Notes: generated by a model not told the origin, from the letters alone. 64,000 nucleotides of DNA from Bacillota bacterium (GCA_015059305.1 SVAQ01000002.1:124001-188000); one strand, 5' to 3'; shown: positions 56,348-62,181, counted from the first letter of the stretch. Translations and numbers: made by a program.

Positions 56348-56424
56348 TGGTGTCCCTGGTGAGATTCGAACTCACACTGGATGGATTTTAAGTCCACTAT
56401 CTCTACCTGTTGGATTACAGGGAC
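56348..56424 (-). tRNA. Class I tRNA with leucine anticodon TAA
   Basis: Acceptor GTCCCTG/CAGGGAC, loop CTTAAAA, T arm GTGAG-TTCGAAT-CTCAC, CCA encoded. Reads UUA. As with its neighbour, the variable loop is short, unusual for bacterial tRNA-Leu. Confidence 0.75.
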
Positions 56425-56563
56425 ATATTATAGTAAGTTTACTTTGCCTTCTTATATAGCGTTTGCCACTAAGCCACATACCTTCATTCATAGAATTCCG
56501 TCGGTGGTAGTTTAACTTACAAATCCATGTTAACGCTGTTGATCCACATAGTGGACTAATAAA
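56425..56563 (-). ncRNA. Structured, possibly pseudoknotted RNA between tRNAs
   Basis: Interleaved complementary strings AGCGTT...AACGCT and GTAAGTT...AACTTAC suggest a pseudoknot. A small hairpin TCCACTATGTGGA and an ACAGCG string near 56535 recall the stem elements elsewhere. No tRNA features complete. Function unknown. Confidence 0.35.
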
Positions 56564-56603
56564 TGGTGTCCCATCGCAGACTCGAACTGCGGACACCGTG
56601 ATT
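56564..56603 (-). tRNA. tRNA-Lys (TTT), 3' exon
   Basis: From AATCACGG through T arm CGCAG-TTCGAGT-CTGCG to ATGGGAC, disc A and CCA. It pairs fully with the 5' exon at 57092-57128 in acceptor (GTCCCAT/ATGGGAC) and anticodon stem (CGTGA/TCACG). Confidence 0.8.
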
Positions 56604-57091
56604 TTTTAGTCCTTCAGAATGACAATTACAAAGTTTTTACTATATCCTCTAAATGAAAATCTTTCGCAAACAAAATTCCTTTTGTTTGTCCATTTTTAGT
56701 TGGAACAAATCTTATTCTTTGGATTCTTTTACCACAAAGATGATAAGGAACTAAATAACATTGTCCTTCATGCATTGTAGCAAAGAAATCAACATCATCT
56801 TCTGAATAAGAAAGATTTAATGTTCCTTTAGTATTTGTATGACTTGTACTTGTAGCAAATTCTAAATAAGCATCTTCTTTATAAGTTCCAGTTTTTACTT
56901 GAATTTTATAAAGTTTATGATTTATATCCGCTATAAAATCATACTTCGAACTTTGTACTAATGGCTTCGAAACTAAAATACCTAATTTTAAGAATTCAAC
57001 TGCCACTTGCTGTTCTGTAATTTCTCCTATAAAATGACTACTCAACATATTTTTTCACCTCTTTGAGTAATTGTCAATCTACATGAGTCTA
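56604..57091 (-). ncRNA. Intervening element in the tRNA-Lys anticodon loop
   Basis: A 488-nt insertion between U36 and A37. Only about 65 nt lie outside the endonuclease gene, too few for a group I core. The ends pair: TTTTTAG with CTAAAAA, and TGACAATTAC with GTAATTGTCA, which extends the anticodon stem. It may be a minimal mobile insertion or a novel intron type; splicing is unproven. Confidence 0.65.
56626..57048 (-). CDS. PD-(D/E)XK homing endonuclease-like protein inside tRNA-Lys
   Basis: The 140-aa protein has a PD-(D/E)XK core: SKYDFIADINHKLYKIQVKTG, where D and QVK form the active site. This resembles the group linked to I-Ssp6803I, a tRNA-intron endonuclease. It is flanked by the intron ends and has a GAGGTG site upstream. 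No TAG codons. Confidence 0.75.
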   Translation of the reverse strand: MLSSHFIGEITEQQVAVEFLKLGILVSKPLVQSSKYDFIADINHKLYKIQVKTGTYKEDAYLEFATSTSHTNTKGTLNLSYSEDDVDFFATMHEGQCYLVPYHLCGKRIQRIRFVPTKNGQTKGILFAKDFHLEDIVKTL

Positions 57092-57128
57092 AAAAGTCAC
57101 GTGCTCTAGCCTACTGAGCTAATGGGAC
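57092..57128 (-). tRNA. tRNA-Lys (TTT), 5' exon
   Basis: GTCCCAT, D arm TAGCTCAGTAGGCTAGAGC, then ACGTGACTTTT, ending after U36. Joined to the 3' exon it gives a normal 7-nt loop CTTTTAA. Confidence 0.8.
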
Positions 57129-57135
57129 ATAATGC

Positions 57136-57209
57136 AAGATGGTTTATTATAATACGCTTTTAATCCCTAATTAAATGTGTTATATCAAAATATTTGCTGT
57201 AACCATCTT
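57136..57209 (-). ncRNA. ACAGCAAA stem element in the leader of the tRNA-Lys transcript
   Basis: Outer stem AAGATGGTT (57201-57209) with AACCATCTT (57136-57144), followed by ACAGCAAAT. It starts about 10 nt after the -10 box at 57219, so the element is near the transcript's 5' end. Confidence 0.5.
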
Positions 57210-57218
57210 TATATAAAT

Positions 57219-57247
57219 ATTATATCATATTTTTTTAAATTTTTCAA
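57219..57247 (-). promoter_or_regulatory. Sigma-A promoter within the tRNA array
   Basis: TTGAAA (57242-57247), 17 bp, TATAAT (57219-57224). Confidence 0.75.
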
Positions 57248-57258
57248 ATTAAGATTTT

Positions 57259-57346
57259 TGGCGGAGGAGGTGGGGTTCGAACCCACGCGGCTGTTACACC
57301 CTAACAGTTTAGCAAACTGCCCTCTTAACCACTTGAGTACTCCTCC
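57259..57346 (-). tRNA. tRNA-Ser (GCT)
   Basis: Class II, acceptor GGAGGAG/CTCCTCC, loop TTGCTAA, CCA encoded. Confidence 0.9.
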
Positions 57347-57613
57347 AAAGAGAAAAAAATAGAGCTGATAAACAACAAGCATATTATTTATCAACTCATA
57401 GTGGTAGTTTATACTTCGCTTACGCTACATGGACTATCGTATTTTACTACCAAACCAAGACGCACACCTTTTATTTATAGACGCTTATGCGACCCGTCAA
57501 TGGCGGCGACCTAAACCCGTATACTATGGTACAATAAACCGCTAATCCGAGATAGTACAGGTACTTTCTCTTAAAAGGCTTCCCTTTGTCAATTTCTTTA
57601 ATTATTGTTTTCC
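57347..57613 (-). other. About 265 nt without a recognised gene
   Basis: Rich in short hairpins and GC-richer than the surroundings. No T arm or ribosome site. Probably another structured RNA; nothing more can be said. Confidence 0.3.
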
Positions 57614-57690
57614 TGGTGATTCTACTGGGGATCGAACCCAGACTTTTCAGGTTGAAAACCTGATGTGTTTACCTATTACACTATAGAACC
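57614..57690 (-). tRNA. tRNA-Glu (TTC)
   Basis: Acceptor GGTTCTA/TAGAATC, loop TTTTCAA between TCAGG and CCTGA, CCA encoded. Confidence 0.9.
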
Positions 57691-57694
57691 ATAA

Positions 57695-57769
57695 TGGCTG
57701 GGAGGGCGGGACTCGAACCCGCAGCCTTGTGGTTAACAGCCACCCGCGCCGCCATTGCGCCACCCCCCA
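57695..57769 (-). tRNA. tRNA-Asn (GTT)
   Basis: Acceptor TGGGGGG/CCTCCCA, loop CTGTTAA, CCA encoded. Confidence 0.88.
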
Positions 57770-57776
57770 ATAATTC

Positions 57777-57907
57777 TAGACACATATTCTTATTAAGCTC
57801 TCCCAATTGAGCTACTTGAGATAAAATCTCAAGGTTGGACTCGAACCAACAACCATTAGTTTTGCAGACTATTTGTAAGAAAAAACCAATTTGCTGTATA
57901 TGCCTAA
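57777..57907 (-). tRNA. Circularly permuted tRNA-Cys (GCA)
   Basis: In transcription order the 3' half comes first (57871-57827: anticodon loop CTGCAAA, T arm GTTGG-TTCGAGT-CCAAC, acceptor CTTGAGA). Next is a 5-nt loop TTTTA, then the 5' half (57821-57795: TCTCAAG, D arm TAGCTCAATTGGGAGAGC, then TT). The acceptor pairs 7 of 7 and T27 pairs with A43 across the break. Flanks pair as an ACAGCAAA stem element (AGGCATAT with ATATGTGTCT, including G-U pairs). No CCA is encoded. Joining 27 to 28 restores a complete tRNA. Confidence 0.8.
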
Positions 57908-57926
57908 AAATTTTTATTATATAAAT

Positions 57927-57955
57927 ATTATATCATAATTTTTTTAAATTTTCAA
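57927..57955 (-). promoter_or_regulatory. Sigma-A promoter for the permuted tRNA-Cys transcript
   Basis: TTGAAA (57950-57955), 17 bp, TATAAT (57927-57932). The stem element begins about 20 nt downstream. Confidence 0.78.
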
Positions 57956-57971
57956 ATTATGATTTTTTAAC

Positions 57972-58048
57972 TGGTTGCGGCGGGAGGGACTCGAACCCTC
58001 GATTTTTAGGTTATGAGCCTAACGACTTAGCCACTGGTCTACCCCGCA
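57972..58048 (-). tRNA. tRNA with anticodon CAT (Met, or Ile2)
   Basis: Loop CTCATAA between TTAGG and CCTAA, T arm GAGGG-TTCGAGT-CCCTC, CCA encoded. The acceptor has an extra base on the 3' side. Met elongator or lysidine-type Ile cannot be told apart here. Confidence 0.8.
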
Positions 58049-58060
58049 TCATTTTTATAA

Positions 58061-58090
58061 ATGCCGAATCAGATGGCCAATTCGGCATTT
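58061..58090 (-). terminator. Hairpin, probable terminator
   Basis: A stem of about 10 bp (ATGCCGAAT / ATTCGGCAT) with a short U-rich tail, between tRNA-Thr and tRNA-Met. Confidence 0.55.
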
Positions 58091-58192
58091 TATATAATTG
58101 GAATGTTTATTATACGACTATCCACAAATAACATTCCCAAAGAGGATAGAAGTTATCTAATTAGTTATTGTCGCAAGTATCATCCTGCGAAG
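58091..58192 (-). ncRNA. Pseudoknot-like RNA behind tRNA-Thr
   Basis: It follows the CCA of tRNA-Thr. Hairpin TCGCA...TGCGA, then interleaved pairs AATAAC/GTTATT, CTATCC/GGATAG and GGAATG/CATTCC. It does not match the theta-ribozyme core. Unknown. Confidence 0.35.
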
Positions 58193-58267
58193 TGGAGCCG
58201 GCAGAGGGACTTGAACCCCCAGCCTTGACATTACAAATGTCCTGCGCTACCATTGCGCCATGCCGGC
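58193..58267 (-). tRNA. tRNA-Thr (TGT)
   Basis: Acceptor GCCGGCA/TGCCGGC, loop TTTGTAA, CCA encoded. Confidence 0.9.
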
Positions 58268-58277
58268 AAATTATTTT

Positions 58278-58351
58278 TGGAGTGCTAGGTTGGAGTCGAA
58301 CCAACTCTGATGGTTTTGCAGACCACTTCCTCGCCGCAAAGAATCTAGCAC
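58278..58351 (-). tRNA. tRNA-Cys (GCA), normal order
   Basis: Acceptor GTGCTAG/CTAGCAC, loop CTGCAAA between GTGGT and ACCAT, CCA encoded. A conventional counterpart to the permuted Cys gene. Confidence 0.9.
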
Positions 58352-58355
58352 ATAA

Positions 58356-58429
58356 TGGAGCGGTATGCGGGAATCGAACCCGCGACCCAAGCTTGGAAGG
58401 CTCTTATGTTACCTCTACACCAATACCGC
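58356..58429 (-). tRNA. tRNA-Gly (TCC)
   Basis: Acceptor GCGGTAT/ATACCGC, loop CTTCCAA, CCA encoded. Confidence 0.88.
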
Positions 58430-58438
58430 ATAAAAAAA

Positions 58439-59026
58439 ATGCTAAATGAACCTTCGTTCTACGTCACATATCTTCAAATATATTCAGCCAATAGGGAGTT
58501 AAATCTGAGCCTAGGGGAGCTACCCCAGTGACTTTTTTAACCCAGCTTTAAAAGCCAATGTCCTATGCGGGATTGATTACCCACACCTTTCAGCCACAAT
58601 TCAGTAAATTTCTTGTTAATTCTTCTACAACAAATAAGAACTTTCAAAAATTTGAATTGCAATATAGCCTTGACCTACTCGGACGTTGCGCGCAAATGTT
58701 ATACACAGATTTCTCTGCTTCACGGCCAAACGAGTTGTTGGTATTTCCAAGGATTGATACAGTCACCAGCTAAACCCTAACTTGGATTCGGCTCCGCTAT
58801 TCACAGAGCTTTCTATTGCCTCGCCCATTCGCTTACTGCTTTTATTTGCGATATATGAAATGCTATGCGTTTCGTTTGGGAGTTCTCTCCTCTTCTGGAA
58901 CTTCGTCACCTTAGAACCAGCGGGCCAGTATCAACAGGTATCCCTGCTTCGTTTTCTGCCGACCATTTTCCGCATACCTCAGCCATATCTGCGAGATACA
59001 GTTTAGCACTGAGTTATTTAGCATTT
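58439..59026 (-). ncRNA. Large structured RNA, ROOL/GOLLD-like candidate (588 nt)
   Basis: Ends close as an 11-bp stem (AAATGCTAAAT at 59026-59016 with ATTTAGCATTT), followed by a T-run. The interior has higher GC than its surroundings, many local hairpins and no credible coding frame. Large ornate RNAs of 500-900 nt beside phage tRNAs are a known type (ROOL about 580-600 nt, GOLLD larger). I cannot recall their consensus well enough to prove which. Confidence 0.6.
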
Positions 59027-59033
59027 ATTTTTT

Positions 59034-59093
59034 TGTAAAAGTATCTGTCGAAATCAACTCACACCACGAGAAGGTTCTTTTACATAGTGAGTC
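59034..59093 (-). ncRNA. HDV-like (theta-type) ribozyme 2
   Basis: P1 GACTCAC/GTGAGTT (G-U first pair), P2 TGTAAAAG/CTTTTACA, L3 core AACCTTCTCGTGG, and ATTTCGACAGA before P2'. Stems differ from copies 1 and 3 but keep pairing. It lies between an unknown RNA upstream and the ROOL-like RNA downstream. Confidence 0.78.
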
Positions 59094-59335
59094 ATTTATC
59101 ATTTTTCCACCGCAGTGAGGGAAATGATGAAACCCTTGCATGCAATTGATTTTCTTACCTAACTTAACCCTTATCTGAAAATCTTAACCGTCCGGGGGTA
59201 ATACGCAATCTTTAGTTTCTTCTAAACCTGTGAAGAGCATACCAATCAATCTCAAAAATATCCTCATCGCCATTACTTAGGTCCGAGGCCGACCAAAGCC
59301 ACTATAATCTCCATACAAGATTTAATTGGGCAAAT
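59094..59335 (-). ncRNA. Unknown ~240-nt RNA with ribozyme-defined 3' end
   Basis: It begins right after tRNA-Asp CCA and ends at the ribozyme 2 cleavage site. Contains hairpins such as ATCATTTCC...GGAAAAATGAT. There is no coding frame with a ribosome site. The ribozyme suggests that this RNA needs a precise 3' end. Confidence 0.45.
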
Positions 59336-59410
59336 TGGCGGTTTATGCGGGAATCGAACCCGCCTCTCCGGCCTGACAAACCGGCATTCTAACCGATGAA
59401 CTAATAAACC
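59336..59410 (-). tRNA. tRNA-Asp (GTC)
   Basis: Acceptor GGTTTAT/ATAAACC, loop TTGTCAG between CCGGT and GCCGG, CCA encoded. Confidence 0.88.
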
Positions 59411-59557
59411 ATATAAAAAATACCTAAGATTTAGCAGTACATATTTTTCAATGCCATTTTAAAAGCGGAGGCCTATACCCATTCCCTCACTTTACTAAAT
59501 CAACTTATGGGATCCAAGTTTTTTCAGTATTTTTATTTATTTTTTTATTGTATATAT
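59411..59557 (-). ncRNA. Structured leader RNA between promoter and tRNA-Asp
   Basis: Paired strings AAATACT...AGGTATTT and GATTTAG...CTAAATC enclose a GAGG...CCTC hairpin. It follows the promoter at 59558. Function unknown. Confidence 0.35.
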
Positions 59558-59586
59558 ATTATACAATATTTTTTTATAAAAATCAA
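59558..59586 (-). promoter_or_regulatory. Sigma-A promoter for tRNA-Asp, the unknown RNA and ROOL-like RNA
   Basis: TTGATT (59581-59586), 17 bp, TATAAT (59558-59563). Confidence 0.75.
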
Positions 59587-59604
59587 ATTTTTGATTTTTA
59601 TTTT

Positions 59605-59683
59605 TTGGCATAGACAGTTGGGAATCGAACCCACCACACGGAATTTTGGAGACTCCGTCGCCAGCCTTGGTACATGTGCCTAC
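59605..59683 (-). tRNA. tRNA-Trp (CCA)
   Basis: Acceptor GTAGGCA/TGTCTAT with G-U pairs, loop CTCCAAA, CCA encoded. Anticodon CCA reads UGG only, so TGA stays a stop. Confidence 0.85.
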
Positions 59684-59687
59684 ATAT

Positions 59688-59762
59688 TGGTCCCCTAGGG
59701 CAGAATTGAACTGCCGCAAACAGAATCACAATCTGTCGTCCTACCACTAGACTACTAAGGGT
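59688..59762 (-). tRNA. tRNA-His (GTG)
   Basis: Acceptor CCCTTAG/CTAGGGG, loop TTGTGAT between ACAGA and TCTGT, CCA encoded. Confidence 0.88.
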
Positions 59763-59900
59763 ATATTATGTTCAACTTTTTATAGCCTTTCTGCATATAC
59801 GAAGAGAACGGATAAGCGAAAAGTATAGAGGCCGCTATGTTTCTCGTATTGAACGTGAGGGACCTTTCTCCCAACGAGGTCATTGCGCAAATGACATATA
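59763..59900 (-). ncRNA. Structured RNA between tRNA-Tyr and tRNA-His
   Basis: GTCATT...AATGAC hairpin, and interleaved GTTCAA/TTGAAC, ATACGA/TCGTAT and ATAGC/GCTAT pairs. No gene. Unknown RNA. Confidence 0.35.
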
Positions 59901-59986
59901 TGGTAGGTGGGGTGGGATTCGAACCCACTCAGCCTGAGGCACCGGATTTACAGTCCGGCGCAGCTCTCCAACTCTGCCGCCCACCT
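59901..59986 (-). tRNA. tRNA-Tyr (GTA)
   Basis: Class II, acceptor AGGTGGG/CCCACCT, loop CTGTAAA between CCGGA and TCCGG, CCA encoded. Confidence 0.9.
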
Positions 59987-59989
59987 ATA

Positions 59990-60271
59990 TCAGAGCCAAC
60001 AATCTCTTATCAATCGTTCAGCCCATAAAAAATCGCTTTTCCGCAATTCCTCCCAATTAATTGGTTCTTCTTCTGGAAGATAAATTCCATTCCAATCATA
60101 GTAATTTTCTCCATCAGAAACAATAAAATGACCTATAATTGGAAGGTAATATATTTGAATTTGCGGAAAGCGTAATTGAAGAATTTTGGCAAACCATAAA
60201 CAATTTCCATTAGTCCAATTTGCGTCAATACTCCAACGTCGTTTAATGAAATTTAAAATCTCATTCTACAT
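59990..60271 (-). CDS. Small phage protein with TAG as codon 2
   Basis: The product has 93 aa, starting M-Q(TAG)-NEILNFIKRRW behind a strong AAAGGAGG site. It contains NCLWFAKILQLRFPQIQIYY and HFIVSDGENYYDWNG, features of a small protein family often seen in Firmicutes phages. Function unknown. It is missed by standard-code calling. Early TAG makes translation dependent on the suppressor almost from the first step. Confidence 0.72.
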
Positions 60272-60461
60272 TTTTTTTCCTCCTTTTGGAAGAAAATACA
60301 AGATGCTATTATTAAATCTTGGAAGGATTTGCATGCTTGCATTAAGATCGCTGTTAGCATCTTTTTATTAAATTACAGCTAGGGTTAGGTCCCCAACTGC
60401 CCGCACATCGTGGTTTGTTTTCTTCTCTTGGCAGCCACATATTTGCTACACTTCTGCCCGT
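60272..60461 (-). other. About 190-nt non-coding stretch with a stem element variant
   Basis: AAGATGCTA (60361-60369 area) pairs with TAGCATCTT (60298-60306 area), and AACAGCGATC follows the 5' strand, a variant of the ACAGCAAA element. The rest (60375-60461) is unassigned. Confidence 0.4.
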
Positions 60462-60537
60462 TGGTGGGATTAGTGAGATTTGAACTCACAACCTCCAATC
60501 TTTCGACCATCGCTCTTCACTTTTGAGCTATAATCCC
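60462..60537 (-). tRNA. tRNA-like gene with an abnormal anticodon arm
   Basis: Acceptor GGGATTA/TAATCCC, D arm and T arm GTGAG-TTCAAAT-CTCAC are normal and CCA is encoded. The anticodon arm reads ATGGTCGAAAGATTGG and best folds as GGTC-GAAA-GATT. If forced into a 7-nt loop the anticodon would be CGA (Ser). Decoding identity is uncertain. Confidence 0.6.
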
Positions 60538-60538
60538 A

Positions 60539-61156
60539 TTATATAAATTTCCATTTAAATCCGCCAGCAGTTTTTCTTTTTCCATGACAAACATCTTTTA
60601 TATGTGAATGACATGAATTTTGTCTTTCTGCTTCAATAACTGATGGATAAATTTCAATTATTTCTTCTGTATTTTTATCTAATTTCGCAACTGGTTTAGA
60701 AGTTTTTTCTTTTAAAACTTCATAAGAAGAAATAATTTCTATATTATATTTATATAATACTTGTTTAATAGTTAATTGATCATGATTAAAAAACTCAGCG
60801 GTATCTTTTAAATTTCTATTTTTTAAATAGAATTTACAAATTTCTTGTTCTGGTAAATCTAAATATTTACCACCATCTCCGCCGAGAGTTTCATTATAAC
60901 CATTATGATAAGTATTATAATATTGTATATAATATATTTCTCGTTCTTCTGGCAAATTAGTTTCTTCAATAATTTCAAAAATAAAATTATCTATTCCATA
61001 TTTATTCATAGCTTTATATAAAGCTCTATGATTTCTATTAGGATTATTACTATCTGCTTTATGTTCCATCCATCTTCTTTGTGGATTTATTTTAGAAGTT
61101 TTTCCAATATAAGATTTTTGATTAATCTAATTAGTAATTTTATAAATGTATGCCAT
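60539..61156 (-). CDS. Free-standing GIY-YIG homing endonuclease with NUMOD end (one TAG)
   Basis: The 205-aa protein starts MAYIYKITNQINQKSYIGKT when TAG at codon 10 (61127-61129) is read as Gln, restoring the GIY-YIG motif. The C-terminus ends HIKDVCHGKRKTAGGFKWKF, a NUMOD-type DNA-binding module. It sits 1 nt from a tRNA-like gene and is not inside a visible intron, so it probably moves with the tRNA array. Confidence 0.82.
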
Positions 61157-61187
61157 AATTAAATAGCTCCTTTTTATTTATTTTTTT

Positions 61188-61240
61188 GAGATAATCTGTC
61201 GAAATCAGTATCACCACGTGAAGGTTTATCTCTTGATACC
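61188..61240 (-). ncRNA. HDV-like (theta-type) ribozyme 3, behind tRNA-Gln
   Basis: P1 GGTATCA/TGATACT (G-U first pair), P2 GAGATAA/TTATCTC, core ACCTTCACGTGG and ATTTCGACAGA. Cleavage 5' of its first G leaves tRNA-Gln ending in discriminator G and C74. Confidence 0.8.
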
Positions 61241-61313
61241 GCTGAGGCGGTAGGATTCGAACCTACGGATGCAGGGATCAAAACCCTGTGCCTTACCACT
61301 TGGCGACGCCCCA
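61241..61313 (-). tRNA. tRNA-Gln (TTG) with ribozyme-defined 3' end
   Basis: Acceptor TGGGGCG/CGCCTCA, loop TTTTGAT between CAGGG and CCCTG. No full CCA is encoded; the sequence runs ...CAGC straight into ribozyme 3. Confidence 0.88.
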
Positions 61314-61480
61314 ATATTAAAGACCATTTTAGACTCTTAAATTAAGAGGATCAAGGCTGGTTCCCACCTAATATAAATTGGTAATTCCTACGCTTCATAA
61401 GGTCACTTGTTCCTTTAGACCCATCTCCCAATGCCCGGAATTTTCTGGGTACTACCAATTTTTATTTTTTATTATAATAT
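61314..61480 (-). ncRNA. Structured leader RNA in front of tRNA-Gln
   Basis: AAATTGGTA at its start pairs with TACCAATTT about 75 nt later, enclosing ACCC...GGGT type hairpins. It begins right after the promoter at 61481-61509. Unknown role. Confidence 0.4.
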
Positions 61481-61509
61481 ATTATAACATTTTTTTATAA
61501 AATTTTCAA
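61481..61509 (-). promoter_or_regulatory. Sigma-A promoter for tRNA-Gln
   Basis: TTGAAA (61504-61509), 17 bp, TATAAT (61481-61486). Confidence 0.75.
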
Positions 61510-61535
61510 ATAAAAGATTTTTTACTTTTGCTTAA

Positions 61536-61670
61536 AAATTTTGCTAGACACTCAAAATATAATTGCCTTACCAACTAGGCGATCTGTCCAATTTAATGGC
61601 GGACGGAGTGAGACTCGAACTCACGATATATTGTTCCCAATATGTTTTGCTGTAAGTGTCTAGCAAAATT
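61536..61670 (-). tRNA. Second circularly permuted tRNA (anticodon not assigned)
   Basis: In transcription order: 3' half with T arm GTGAG-TTCGAGT-CTCAC, acceptor TCCGTCC, G and CCA (61645-61597), a 7-nt linker TTAAATT, then 5' half GGACAGA with D arm CGCCTAGTTGGTAAGGC (61589-61556). The acceptor pairs 6 of 7. Outside lies a perfect inverted repeat of about 15 bp (TTTTGCTAGACACT and its complement) with TACAGCAAAAC after the 5' strand. The anticodon arm around TTGGGAAC is ambiguous (Pro GGG or Phe GAA possible). Confidence 0.7.
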
Positions 61671-61751
61671 TTTAAGAAGTCTTTAAAACAGCCAAATAAG
61701 AAAGGAAAGAAGAAACTGAAACTTGACTTCATATAGTTTTTTAGATAATTG

Positions 61752-61826
61752 TGGTATCCCCCAAAGGAATCGAACCTTCATCTTCTGGTTCGTAGCCAAA
61801 TATTCTGTCCGTTGAACTAAGGAGAC
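61752..61826 (-). tRNA. tRNA-Arg (ACG)
   Basis: Acceptor GTCTCCT/GGGGGAT with wobble pairs, loop CTACGAA between TTTGG and CCAGA, CCA encoded. Confidence 0.85.
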
Positions 61827-61922
61827 ATGGCAAAGCGGAGAATATTTTATCGCAACAGTTTGCAACCCGTATTGAGAACTTCTCTTTGGCTATTCGGCAT
61901 AGATATCATTAACCGACGCTTC
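61827..61922 (-). other. Spacer of about 95 nt between tRNA-Ala and tRNA-Arg
   Basis: No gene or clear structure recognised. Confidence 0.3.
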
Positions 61923-61998
61923 TGGTGGAACTGGTGGGATTTGAACCCACGACCTCCTGGATGCAAGCCAGGCGCTCTCCCGCTAGAGCTACAATCCC
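61923..61998 (-). tRNA. tRNA-Ala (TGC)
   Basis: Acceptor GGGATTG/CAGTTCC, loop CTTGCAT between CCTGG and CCAGG, CCA encoded. Confidence 0.9.
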
Positions 61999-62100
61999 AT
62001 ATTTATAGGTTTTTTTGAATAGGAACCTTTTAACCTATGCGTTTTCCGTTCATTATGGCGGAAAGGAAATGCGACCGCACCAACCTATATAAAATAGGAT
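61999..62100 (-). ncRNA. Structured leader RNA in front of tRNA-Ala
   Basis: TATAGGTT (near 62090) pairs with AACCTATA (near 62005), with GCGGAAA-type hairpins inside. It lies between the promoter at 62138 and tRNA-Ala. Confidence 0.4.
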
Positions 62101-62137
62101 TTTTTAATAAAAGTTTTTTAACCTTTATTATATAAAT

Positions 62138-62166
62138 ATTATATCATATTTTTTTTAATTTTTCAA
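62138..62166 (-). promoter_or_regulatory. Sigma-A promoter for tRNA-Ala and tRNA-Arg
   Basis: TTGAAA (62161-62166), 17 bp, TATAAT (62138-62143). Confidence 0.75.
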
Positions 62167-62181
62167 ATTATGATATTTTTT

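Noticed and set aside
56604..57091. Conventional group I intron in tRNA-Lys
   Set aside because: Only about 65 nt lie outside the endonuclease gene, and I see no P7 or S-type strings there, unlike the nrdD intron.
57777..57907. Two overlapping partial normal tRNAs instead of a permuted tRNA-Cys
   Set aside because: The acceptor strands pair 7 of 7 with each other, and the halves together supply each arm once; neither half has a partner on its other side.
58439..59006. Plus-strand reading frames over the ROOL-like RNA and other tRNA spacers
   Set aside because: No ribosome sites, no homology by eye, and opposite to all other transcription; they are open by chance in stable RNA genes.
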